Below, in pieces: positions 48,623 to 59,808 of a stretch of DNA of 64,000 bases; within the stretch, counting starts at the first letter, position 1, and every line of letters starts with the position of its first letter. Both the position numbers and the translations under genes were made by a program. The DNA comes from Balanoglossus misakiensis (lineage: Eukaryota > Hemichordata). The DNA is taken from the NCBI GenBank assembly GCA_040954595.2, contig CM082576.2, forward strand, positions 1,488,001 to 1,552,000, read 5' to 3'. A model generated the notes under the pieces. It had not been told where the DNA came from and searched no databases. It saw only the letters and a program-made list of their open reading frames with translations.

Positions 48623-50430
48623 TGTGTGTCCAACTGGGGGGCCTTTCAGAGGCTGCAGAAGCACCATGTTTAGGACCATAGCTGTCAGATGACACAAGTA
48701 TGCAATCTGGAACTAAAAGACTGACTCTTGAGGGAGAGATGTAAAACATCCCAATGTGACATTACCTCACCGATCTCTAAAAAGCAGATGCTGCCATGTG
48801 CCGTTTCCTGAAAGAAGGAAAAAAAACTGCCACACAAACTGTTTTGTGACCTGAAACTCGTCCAAGTTTTATTGTTTTATAAATTTTATAACAGCTCAAT
48901 GTTTGTTTGCATGGCTTCCAAAGGTAATATTGTAAAGTTTTGCTCAGGCCTCCGTGAATAATTTTTGAATTCCAAAGATCCTACAGACAACTTTTAGGTG
49001 TAACTGGATCAGATTTGGACCACCTTCACGAACAACTCAGTTGAAAGGAAGATTCTCTGCTGTAAGTGACAGTACTGAAGTCTGCTGCTTTTGTGTTTTG
49101 TTATATTCGATTGGTGTACACTTTTTCTTAAAACTCGGTACTATTAGAGTACTTTGTCGGAAATGAAAGCATACAAGTGAGATTTCCCCTTTTTTAGGTT
49201 TGATAGATTTACAGTAGAGTACGAGATTCAGTCATGTGATTTTAACAGTTATGTAGGGCGGGTGAGATAGACTCTGAAAGAAATATTTTGTGATTGAAAC
49301 AAGAAAAGTCTGAGTACTTCAACCTTGAATTGTAGAGTTTAAACTGTCTCTCCAATCTTCTCCCATCTCTGGTAAATCACAAAGTGCTTACCTTTAGTGT
49401 GCAATTTCCTGAAATAATTCTAAGGTGTCTATGACTCCAAAAATAGAAATTCTACTGCCAGAGAGACCTTGCTAATATTAGACTAATTTATGCTAATTTT
49501 CTATATAAAAATTTGGGGATGTGCAACATTGCAACAATAACTAGATCTTCCAAATTGGACAAGTTTGTAAATAATTCTTCAATTTATTGACTGAAATGTG
49601 TTTGTTTTAATTAATACTCTGCACTAAAAAACCTTGTATCATCGCAATTTAATTATTGTGTCAGAATGGCATTAGTTTATTGTTGTTTAGAGTTTAATAA
49701 TTAATTCATTTTGAATGCTCAGTTTGGTTCGTAACAATTCTTTTCTTCTTGATTTGCATACATCGAATACTAATGAAGTGCAGCAGTAATTTAAATGATG
49801 GTCGCATTTTTGTACCATCAGTTTGAAGGTTATTGAATGGCACATTCAAGCATGGCCAAGCCTGATTTTACTGTCAAATTAATATTAGAGTTTGTGTTGT
49901 TTTTTTGTTTAGTTATGCTATGTTTATTTTACAGCCTTTTACATTATTCCCTTTTCACCCTTGGTCATATATCTCTATTGCACCGGGTACTTTTCACACG
50001 TTTGGAAACTTTAAGGCAAATATATAATGGATTTTTTTGAAATTGTAATGATGGTGTTGTGTTTAGGACAGAAATGTAAGAGTGTTGGATGAGGACCTGG
50101 AAATCATTCATTGGTTCAACTTTGTTGTGTCATACATCAAATGGATCTCTCCAAGTTAGTAATTGTTTCAGTTTGATTTTATTGCTTGTGAATGTTTCCC
50201 GTGACAGTAGACTGTACTCTATGAGTAATTTATGGTGAAAGTATTTTTTTTAAAGTTCTAGTTAGCCATGTATGTATTGACAACCTGCATTTGGATAGAA
50301 GACAGAACTAATATTAAATTAATATATACTATATCCATTCAAAGGAAAATGTCTAACTTCTTCAATTAAATTGTTTCATAATTGGTGTATATGTGGTAGA
50401 AAAAATAAAATATTTTCTACACTACTGTAA
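48623..50430 (+). other. FBXO11 3' untranslated region
   Basis: About 1.8 kb of AT-rich sequence follows the FBXO11 stop, with no further exon. The first strong polyadenylation signal in good context is AATAAA at 50404-50409, so a long 3'UTR is inferred. The 67-codon frame at 49837-50040 is hydrophobic, resembles no family, and is treated as chance. Confidence 0.6.
50404..50409 (+). terminator. Candidate FBXO11 polyadenylation signal
   Basis: AATAAA lies in an A-rich context (GTAGAAAAAATAAAATATT), followed within 50 bp by T/G-rich sequence (TTGTATTTGTCAGTTC). This fits cleavage near 50430. The convergent arylsulfatase gene ends less than 300 bp further on. Confidence 0.55.
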
Positions 50431-50714
50431 ACCTTGTATTTGTCAGTTCTGTTTCTTCCCCATACTATGGTCATTCCGCAAAGTGTCTGACAGGTTATGC
50501 CCACTTGTCAGTATTTGGAATCTTGGGAGTTTCTAGGAGGTCATGCAGTTGCCATGAAAGGAAAAACAAAAGCTACAAACCATTTTGTATCATTTGTGAC
50601 AAAATTGACCATCACTCCTGCCCACTATTTATAGAACAAAAATCCAGGAAATAATGACATCTCATAACAGTGGAGCACTTGGGCGAAAAAAAAGCAAATG
50701 AAGACAAAACCACC

Positions 50715-52991
50715 TCAAGTTTGGCAACATGATGGAAAAGGTGAACACCCAGAATTGTAACAAGGCTCCACATCTGGATCTGATGGTTTGAGAATCTCTC
50801 CCGGAGCCCAGTAAAGTTCTGCTTCGAATTTCCTTCTGATTTCATCAATCTCCTTCAAGACCTTGGCATAATCTGAATCATTGCTTAAATTGTACTGTTC
50901 TGATGGGTCTGAGTTTAAATTGTACAAAAGGGGTGGGTTGTGGGAGGTACGCTTGGCTGATGGATGACAATCTTGGTCATGGGTGAAATCACAATTGTTA
51001 CTGCCCTCTGTGTAATAGTGTGCTTTGAATTCTTTGTGTCTTACTGCATAGATTGGGTACTTAGGGTCAGCATATGCAAATATGTAGAAGAAAGTATCCC
51101 TCTTGCTCTGAAATATTAAAATATAAATATTTATGTCAGGTGTTTGTTGTAACATGCTCATATGAGTCTACTAAGATTGACAAATCGACCCTTTCTGAGA
51201 AATTCAACTAAATATAACAGAAAAACTTCCCAAAATACATTGCATCTCACCTTCCCTTTCTGGAAGAGTACTGGGCCAATATCAATTCCATCCAGAGTGA
51301 CACTTGGTAGTGTACCATTCACCAGTTTGGCTATGGTTGGCAGGAGATCTAAGGTACTGGCCAATTCCTTTGTTTTACCAGGTTGTATTTTGCCTGGCCA
51401 GTAGGCAATAGCTGGTACACGTTGACCGCCCTCATATGTTGTACCTTTGCCACATTTGAGCAGCCCTGCATTGCCACCACGGTTTTCATTGCGAAGACTT
51501 GGTCTGTTTGAGATATGGGAATATATATATAGTTGTTTCAGCCTTGGTTGGAATCTGTATTGATGACTAGTCTAAAATGGTATCTAACTCATTTGCAGTG
51601 AAATAAATATGGTTTTCTAGAAATAGACCCATCTGTTGGAAGGGTCATGCAGTAACTGAGTATAGTCACAACCAATGAACATGAATACAAATGCCTGTGT
51701 TGATAACCAAACATTTCCTTTTTTTTTAAATGTTTAAGTTTTGTGAATCTGTTGTCTGTTTTGGTGTACACACTCACCCATTGTCAGAAGTGAAGATAAC
51801 CAGAGTGTTGCTTTCAACACCACTCTTTTGCAGTTGCTGAACAACCAATCCAACAGCATTGTCAAGCTCAGCCAGAGAATCACCAAAAGTTCCCCTCACA
51901 GTGGAATTCCTAAACTGCCGACCAGCAAACTGCGGATGGTGAACATGATTGAATGCATAATACAAAAAGAAAGGCATCTCTTTGGCAGCATTTGAAGAAA
52001 TAAAATTTACAGCTTGTTCAATGTACTTGTCTTCAAGCTTTGTGAAGTCTGTTGGCTGTTCAATAATCTTGTCATCCTTGAATAGAGGACAGCCTGTGTA
52101 GTTCAGATCACAGTGATTGAAGCATGGATCAGCTGGATAAAAACACTTCAGACATGGACAGAAATCTTGAGAATATGGAAGTCCATAATAGCTATCGAAT
52201 CCATAATGTATGGGAAGGTATTCCTGGTCTTTCCCAATCCCCAAATGCCACTTTCCAACAATACCAGTTGCATAACCTTTGGCCTTTAGGATCTGTGCCA
52301 GTGTGGTTTCATTGTGTGGTAGTCCTCCTGTTGAATCAGGCAAGAACACTCCTGGCCATATCCCAGTTCTTGGTGGTAATCTCCCAGTCAACAGTGATGC
52401 TCTTTAATAAACAGACAGTAGTGTTGTGAGATGTTTCCAATCAATGAACAGTATGTGTGCTCAATTTTCCAAGGTGTCTATCAAATCATGCATGGAATAA
52501 ATCCCAACCTATTTTGTCTTCCTTGTACATTATTACAGCTTCCATTTTATTTGCTAACTTTGTGGAGGGACCATATTTTGGACATTGACTATAGGCTTAC
52601 TGTACAGATGTAACAAATTTCACGAATTCGAGCATATGGAGGTCTTTCTTTGATCAGCGGGTTGTACGATAAATTTAAAACCAAAGTCCAACCATTGACG
52701 TACATGTACCAATGATCCAAACCTCAAACTAGAGTATTCATTTTCTCACCTTGATGGACTGCACAATGGGTTAGCTGAATAGAACTGAGTAAAATGTAGA
52801 CCGTTTTTGGCGAGTCTGTCGATGTTAGGAGTATGACTCGTTGGATGACCATAACATCCGAGATCGCCGTAGCCAAGATCATCAGCGAACAAAATCACAA
52901 TGTTTGGACTTTTTGCTGCAGTTCTGGTCAGGTACGCTGATACTATGACGAATATTCCGATAATAATGGCATTTGGTGTTGATGTGGGCAT
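50715..52991 (-). CDS. Arylsulfatase A-like gene, copy A
   Basis: The gene is complete: four exons (52991-52750, 52401-51778, 51503-51251, 51107-50715; phases 2,2,0) encode 503 aa, like human ARSA (507). It starts with a signal peptide, then [20 protein letters not shown] with the metal-binding Asp pair. The Cys77[11 protein letters not shown] motif spans the exon 1/2 junction; this Cys would be converted to formylglycine. GKWHLG (catalytic Lys and His), HVHHPQF, TSDNG and [10 protein letters not shown] complete the active site. The expected reaction is sulfate ester hydrolysis in the lysosome or outside the cell; the substrate is unknown. The C-terminus reads [16 protein letters not shown], lacking two cysteines present in the other copies. 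Exon 3 is almost identical to that of copy D. Tail-to-tail with FBXO11. Confidence 0.94.
51273..51478 (-). repeat. Exon 3 block shared with arylsulfatase copy D
   Basis: These 206 bp align without gaps to 60404-60609 and differ at only two positions that I can find (204/206). The flanking parts of the same exon, the introns and exon 2 are clearly diverged. The block covers [14 protein letters not shown] to DGIDIG. Confidence 0.85.
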
Positions 52992-53363
52992 CTTGTTTAC
53001 TATTCACTTCCAAATTCAACAAACAAAAGGGGCGTATCACTGTTTTTTTGCAAGTCTGACAAGTGTGATTCTCGCTGACACTGTATTTGTAGCAGTCGAC
53101 AGACAGTTGCGTCGAGTAGTCATGTGACAATACATACATACAGGTCAGGTGACAATGGACCACTTAAGTCACCAAAAATTAGTCTAACCTGAACCTACTG
53201 AAAGTTCTATGAACAGATGAGGCGTTCTAAGATTAAATTGATCTATAAGTTTAATAAACCAAAAATGAAATATACATCGTTCAGTTATGCAGTAGTGACA
53301 TTTCCGATAAACTGGAGATTGTACAAGTAAAAAGACTAGAAATGATAACTAAAAATGCGCCCA
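52992..53363. other. Spacer between arylsulfatase copies A and B
   Basis: This 372-bp spacer must hold the copy A promoter and the copy B 3'UTR. No coding sequence and no clear core promoter element are visible. Confidence 0.6.
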
Positions 53364-55503
53364 TTAATATATGACAGTGTTGTAAATAGAAAAGGGATTA
53401 AATTTGTGACACTGGCAACATGATGGGAATGGTTTACAACCAGGAGTACAGCAAGGCTCAACATCTGGATCAGTTGGTTTTAGGATTTCACTCTTAGTCC
53501 AGTCCATGTTTGCAACATGCTTTTTATAAATTTTGTTGATCACATTCAAAATATCGGCATACTCTTTCTGGTTGTTGATATTATAGAGCTCTGATGGATC
53601 TTGATGCAAATCAAAAAGTAGCGGAGGGTTATGTTTGGTCAGTTTTGCAGATGGACGACAATCCTTGTCAGCATTATTACTGCCACACTCTGGTGCGCCT
53701 TGTGTGAAGTAATGTGCCTTGTATTGTTTGTAACGTACTGCGTACACACCCACTTCTGAAATGGGGAATTGTGGATAATAGAAAAATGTTTCACGTTGGC
53801 TCTGAAATAAAAAGAAAGGAACCATTATTGCAGAAACTTGCTGTGATATTAGAATCAGATGAATGGATGATAGTATTAGGTAAAAGACATGAAAACGTTA
53901 TACAAAGAATATACAGTACACATTACAAGAATGAAAAGTTTTCAATCTATTACCTCCCCACCACTGAACAGTACAGAACTGATGTCAATTCCATCCAGGG
54001 TCGCATTTGGTAACTGGGCTCCAGTCAGTTTGGCCAGTGTTGGCAACAGATCAAGTGTGCTTGTAAGCTCAGGTGTTCGAATACCAGCTGGTATTTTGCC
54101 AGGCCATGTTGCTATGGCAGGTACACGGTGACCACCTTCATATGTTGTACCTTTCCCACACTTCAGTAAACCAGCAACTCCACCTCTTGATTGGTGTTGG
54201 ATACTTGGGCTGTGTGAGATTCAAAGTGATTTGTCAATCAAACAGCTGCATGAAAACAAAATGATCAGAAATACATTCAGTTGATATAGTAAGGTAGCTC
54301 ACCCATTGTCTGATGAGAAAATTATCAAAGTGTCATCTGCTATTCCTTGTTTGTTCAGTTCTTCCATGACCTGTCCAACACTCCAGTCAACTTCAGCCAA
54401 GGAATCTCCAAAGATTCCCCGTAATGTGGAATTACGGAACTCTTTCCCAGCAAACTGAGGAGCATGACAATGTTGGAATGCATAGTAAAGAAAGAATGGT
54501 TTCTTTTCTGTGGAATGCTTTGCAATGAAGTCTCTTGCAGCAGACGCATATCGTTCATTGAGAGTAAGCAAGTCCACCGGTTGATCGATGATTTCATTGT
54601 TGTGATATAATGGACAACCAGTAAAGTATGGCTTACATGGAACTAAACATGGATCATTTGGCCAAAAACATGTGATGCAAGGGCACTGAGCGTGGGTGTA
54701 TGGGATTCCTAAATAGTAACTGAAACCAAAGTTTGTTGGTAGATACTTCTGATTCTTTCCAACACCAAGATGCCACTTTCCAATCATTCCAGTCCCATAA
54801 CCTTGATCTTGGAGTATCTTTGCAATGGTTGTTTCATTCAGTGGCAGTCCACCTGTGCAGTTTGCCTGAAAAACACCTGGATAAACACCTGTTCTAGGTG
54901 GATATCTGCCAGTCAGAAGGGATGCCCTAGGAAAATTAAGATATAATTTGTCAGTACATCAACCGTTATCTGCTTTCATGCTAAGATTAAATTTCAAAAT
55001 ACAATCTTGTTCTTGAATCTGTAAAATGTATTAAACTAATATAAAACAAAGTGCTCAGACATTATAAAATATGACTGTTTTACATTTTCGTTTTTTTATT
55101 GCATAATCAAGGTTCTGAACATGAACTTTATGCTTGGTGGCAGCTAGTCTATTAATGGTACCCCCCCCCCCCCCCACACACACAAACACATAGTCCACGT
55201 CCCCCCCCCCCTTTCCCGAAACTGACCGGTCCCTGATTCGCCCCGCCACCAAATCACCAACCTGGACGGGCTACAGACAGGGCTTCCAACGTAGAACTGA
55301 GTGAACAACATCCCGCTTCTAGATAACGCGTCAATGTGAGGTGTTGACGATGTTGGGTGACCGTAACAGCCGAGGTCACCATAGCCAACATCATCAGTGA
55401 AAAGAATGACAATGTTTGGTCTCGTTAATTCGCTGGTCGACGTTGTTATCCACAGTAGCTGGCATATAAAATATGAACGAACACAATATGAAACCACCGC
55501 CAT
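53364..55503 (-). CDS. Arylsulfatase A-like gene, copy B
   Basis: The gene is complete: four exons (55503-55262, 54926-54303, 54209-53954, 53801-53364; same phases as its neighbours) encode 519 aa. It has a signal peptide, the metal site [15 protein letters not shown], Cys77 in [31 protein letters not shown] and [10 protein letters not shown]. The C-terminal Cys-rich tail [16 protein letters not shown] corresponds to human ARSA CCHPGCTPRPACCHC and is followed by about 14 extra residues. Unlike the other copies it reads VFQANCTGG after TGVYPG, adding a Cys and a possible N-glycosylation site. It is closest to copy C, especially in exon 3. The exon 1 donor is the weaker GTTGGT, and poly-C runs follow it in intron 1. 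Function is as expected for the family; substrate unknown. Confidence 0.94.
54007..54185 (-). repeat. Exon 3 block shared with arylsulfatase copy C
   Basis: These 179 bp match 57110-57288 at about 171 positions by eye, with only two differences in the first 110 bp or so. The identity is higher than in the rest of exon 3 on either side. Confidence 0.7.
55161..55211. repeat. Poly-C and CA tracts in copy B intron 1
   Basis: A run of 15 C (55161-55175) passes into CA repeats and is followed by a second run of 11 C (55201-55211). It lies about 50 bp downstream of the copy B exon 1 donor. Confidence 0.9.
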
Positions 55504-56442
55504 GGCTGGAGGGACCCCTTATGTCGACGATTAAATTTGGCCTTTGGCTATCGAGGGGTTAACCATAGTTAACTTTGGACCGATTTGCTCCCTTGAGCAG
55601 CGGGTCGGGATGTTAGACTTATTACTGTTACATTGTATTAACACTTTAGGTCTAATTACACTGGAAGTGGTCGATTGCAGATTGATTGGTCCATCGATCG
55701 ATCGATTGGTTGGTTGATTGATTCTTATTCACAGACTTCTCAGCAAAGTTTGATTGTGAAAATGTTAGTCTACAACCACCATACACATACACACTCGGTT
55801 TCTATATACATGTAGGCTCTGTTCTTGTCTTCATTCACCCATAGACAGTCTATGATTCACCAAACACCATTCTACAACAGAGGTCGAACTGTATACTTTA
55901 TATGATTTTATTTTCAAAAGTTGCGCCATAGCTTACACAGTGTACTAAAGAGAGTAAATTATCAAATAAAGAATGTTGCATATCTTGTATCACAGTCCCC
56001 ACATCTGGTGCGCTTGATCCAGCTACAAACATTTCTATGCGCATCTCAATTCCAGTTCCACTGCGACGAGGTGTTTTTACCTACAGGGTGTGTAGAAACA
56101 GATGGAAATAATTAAAACTGCAATGCAGTTTGCAGGGTTCAAGTGGTTTATTTTGAAAAGTCATTCGAAAGAATTTTTTTTATCAAAAGTAGCCCAAAAG
56201 TTCGGTCACTTTAAAACTTATATTCACCAAAGACCACGGAGGCCCCTATAGGCCTACGCCTCTCGACCTCTTGCACGGACTCTGGTATGTACACAATGAA
56301 TAGGATCATGTCAAAGTGATCCAACAATTGTGAAAAAAATGACTATGGTGCCGGTAAGTTTCACAAACAAACAATATCTTGGTCTGGCTTCTCTGAGAAA
56401 CTCCGATGTTTGGAATCTCCAACTTTGGTGTGAATGTATCCA
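55504..56442. other. Spacer between arylsulfatase copies B and C
   Basis: This 939-bp spacer is non-coding. TTTATT at 56147-56152 (AATAAA on the minus strand) is a plausible copy C polyadenylation signal, about 290 bp after its stop. Short ATCG/TTGA repeats lie near 55690-55730. The promoter of copy B must lie at its left end. Confidence 0.6.
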
Positions 56443-58786
56443 TCATCCTACAACCTGTTTACCTTCTTTGTCGGGATTAACAGAGAACTGAAGATGATCA
56501 GGAAACCTGTGACACTGACAACACGATGGAAATTGTTTACAAGCAGGGTTACAGCATGGTACAGCAAGCGGATCACTCGGCTTTAGGACTTCACTCTTAG
56601 ACCATTCCATGGTTGAAACATGACGTTTGTAAATTTGATGGATCGTCTTCAAAACATCTTTGTGCTTCCTTTCCATGTTCAAATTATACAGTTCTGATGG
56701 ATCACGATGCAAATCAAAAAGAAGTGGCGGATCATGTCTGGTCAGAACTGCAGAGGGGCGACAATCCTTGTCGGCATTTTTTGTACCACCAAAAGAGGAT
56801 CCTTCTGTGTAGTAATGTGCTTTGTATTGGTTGTAACGCACTGCATATACACCGACCGATTGAGTTGTCTGTAGCGGATAGTAGAAAAATGTTTCCCTTT
56901 GAGTCTAAAATGGGGGGAAAGGAAAAAAGTCGAAACAATATCATATTCATTAGTGGAAGTTATAAATGTTTTTAAAGTAGTGTTTTTATAAACAAATTTA
57001 TACGATATTCTTCAATATAATCAGCCAAAGGATTTCACGCGTTATGTTAAGCCTACCTTTCCACCATAGAATAATACTTGACTGATATCAAGACCATCCA
57101 GCGTAACACTTGGTAACTGGGCTCCAGTCAGTTTGGCCAGTGTTGGCAACAGATCAAGTGTGCTTGCAAGTTCAGGTGTTCGAATACCAGCTGGTATTTT
57201 GCCAGGCCATGTTGCTATGGCAGGGACACGGTGACCGCCTTCATATGTTGTACCTTTCCCGCACTTCAATAAACCGGTAACTCCACCTTCACTTTGAGCG
57301 TCCAGATCGGGCCTATGTTGTACAAGAGGGGAAAATTAGTCCTACATGCTAACTGTCGTAAGGTACAGTTGTTGATGGAATTCTAATCCCTTTCATTTTT
57401 GTCACTTTCTTGTCATTTTGCTTGTATTAAACCAAGCTTAAACTCACCCATTGTCTGATGAGAAAAATATGAAAGTGTTATCTGCAATTCCTTGTTTGTT
57501 CAGTTCTTCCACGACCTGTCCAACACTCCAGTCAACTTCAGCCAAGGAATCGCCGTATTCCCCTCGTAATGTCGAGTTACGGAACTGCTTCCCAGCAAAC
57601 TGAGGAGTATGGGTATGTTGGAATGCGTAGTATAGAAAGAAAGGCTGATCTTTTGAGGCGAATTGTGAAATAAAACTTCTGGCCGCAGTGGCATATCTCT
57701 CGTTGAGATTGACCAAGTTCACTGGTTGTTCAATAATTTTACTGTTATGAAACAATGGACAATTAGGATATTCTGGCTGGCATGGGTCCTGATTGCATGG
57801 GTCGTCTGGCCAATAACATGGTGTAGTACAAGGACACTGGTTCTGGCTGTACGGGATACCAAAATAATTATTGAAACCGAAATTTGCTGGTAAATATTCT
57901 TGTTTCCTTCCAACTCCGAGATGCCATTTCCCAACGATTGCAGTCTGGTAGCCCTGGTCTCTCAGCATTTTTGCGATGGTTATTTCATGTAAGGGCAGGC
58001 CACCTGAGCTGTCTGGTTTGAATACACCTGGATAAACACCTGTACGGGGTGGTAATCTTCCAGTAAGCAACGATGCCCTTGGGGAGAGGCAGATATACAG
58101 ACAAATGTGAGGCGAGGAAGAATGGATAAATCACAGATTCAGCAACAAAATATTGAATTGCCGACTTTTCTTTAAATCTCGGTCTGACTATTAGTCAATC
58201 CAGCTTTGATTCAGGAATATCGATATATCAGTTATTTCTTGCGAACCAGTTTTGCAGTGCCGTTCCTTGGACTCGCATGGTGGGATTTAAAAACGCACCA
58301 ACGTTTGCCGTATTTGTTGGCCTTTGGGTTACGCCCATCTACACCTTGTAAAATTCACAAGCTTAGATGATCGCCCGGAATTATCGATCGATGATTTCTG
58401 TCTCTTCATGCAACATTTCTTTACATTTTTTCTTTGCATGTTTAACTTTGCCAACCCTGTTTCTAATACATGTAATGACTAATATTAGTATAGCCACGTG
58501 CATCATACTGCAGACCAATGCTTTTTGCATTAAATAACTCGAACTGAGCTTACCTTGACGGACTACAGAGAGAATTTGTAGAATAAAACTGAGTGAACAA
58601 CATTCCTCTTGATGCTAATCTGTCGATGTTGGGTGTTGAGGATGTTGGGTGGCCATAGCAACTAAGATCACCGTAGCCAAGATCATCGGTGAACAGGATG
58701 ACAATATTTGGTTTCAATGTTGAACAACGTAAAGAAGAAATCCCAAGAAAAAGGGTGAAAATGCGCAGAGGCAAAACTCCTGACAT
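56443..58786 (-). CDS. Arylsulfatase A-like gene, copy C
   Basis: The gene is complete: four exons (58786-58554, 58077-57448, 57312-57057, 56904-56443; same phases) encode 526 aa. It has a signal peptide ([18 protein letters not shown]), [15 protein letters not shown], Cys74 in [31 protein letters not shown] and [10 protein letters not shown]. Exon 2 is 6 nt longer than in the other copies, adding two residues in the Cys-rich insertion ([13 protein letters not shown]). The tail is [16 protein letters not shown] plus about 22 extra residues, the longest C-terminus of the four. It is a sister to copy B by similarity across exons 2-4. All catalytic residues are present, so an active sulfatase is expected. 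Substrate unknown. Confidence 0.94.
57110..57288 (-). repeat. Exon 3 block shared with arylsulfatase copy B
   Basis: This is the partner of 54007-54185, a 179-bp block of about 95% identity that includes the [10 protein letters not shown] motif and the following [10 protein letters not shown] segment. Confidence 0.7.
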
Positions 58787-59808
58787 GGTTAGAGTAGAAG
58801 AGTGCGCCCAGACTTAATCTCCAGATCTGCATGCACTCTTGCTGACCAAGGTTCACTTCGTATTTCTGTAATACCTAGCTGTACATCTTTGAATAATTAT
58901 TGAAATGAATGCAACTTATCTCTGACAACTCTTTTATTAACATAACCCCGAGGTGAAGCCGGGCAAAACTCTATTCGTTTGAACAACCATTTCTCACGTG
59001 GGAAGTATTGGTATATGAAAGATTAATGGACAAGCATCCACACACCTTGTTTACACACTGATAAAAGTATACAAGTTCACAGCAGTGCACTTGTGAGCCC
59101 CGGTAAAATAAAACCTTTGCTCTAAGTTGGGGTACTGGCCACGATTAGAAATCCAGAAATTATGGGTCATTGAGGTCAAGAGAGTTCAGTAAGGTCATTA
59201 ACAGTCGGAGTCTTCTCAATGATATCTGATGAGACATTCATGCAAAAGAAGGTAGATCTTTACTTGCTGAATGCTGCTCATATTCCAAACAATGAACAGT
59301 TTCAATTGTCCTGGAATTTTACTGTACATGTATACCAATTTCGAGTTAAATCCATTCAGCCATTCTTGAGATTTTGTTTAAGTAACAGACAGAAAATCAG
59401 TATAACATTAGGAATAGGTGTGAATACGAGAGTTGAAAACGTCCATATCTGTCTTCCATTTCCTTGAGACATACACAATTGAACATTAAGTGCCAACTTT
59501 TATGTAAATTTTATTTATCTTATAATTCCCATTTCTTGTTACATGCATTTTCCATCCTGTATAAATCCATCATGGTTAAGTAGTTATACTACATTACACA
59601 AATATATACAAATACATGACCAGGATATATAAAAATTGTATAAAAATTATGAAAATGACAAGAGAATGGAAAGTTCTGATTTTCTTTGAACGAGGAATAT
59701 GAAACAATCCCATACAAATCAAACAGATGCAGGTTTTTGTCACTGCGACTGTACACATCCCTCCACACAGGATGGACTGTGACTTGAGCCAAAATGAATC
59801 CAATCTCA
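58787..59808. other. Spacer between arylsulfatase copies C and D
   Basis: This 1.0-kb spacer has no convincing coding sequence; the 82-codon plus frame at 59219-59467 matches nothing known. TTTATT near 59511 is a possible copy D polyadenylation signal on the minus strand. The right part of the spacer is probably the copy D 3'UTR. Confidence 0.55.
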
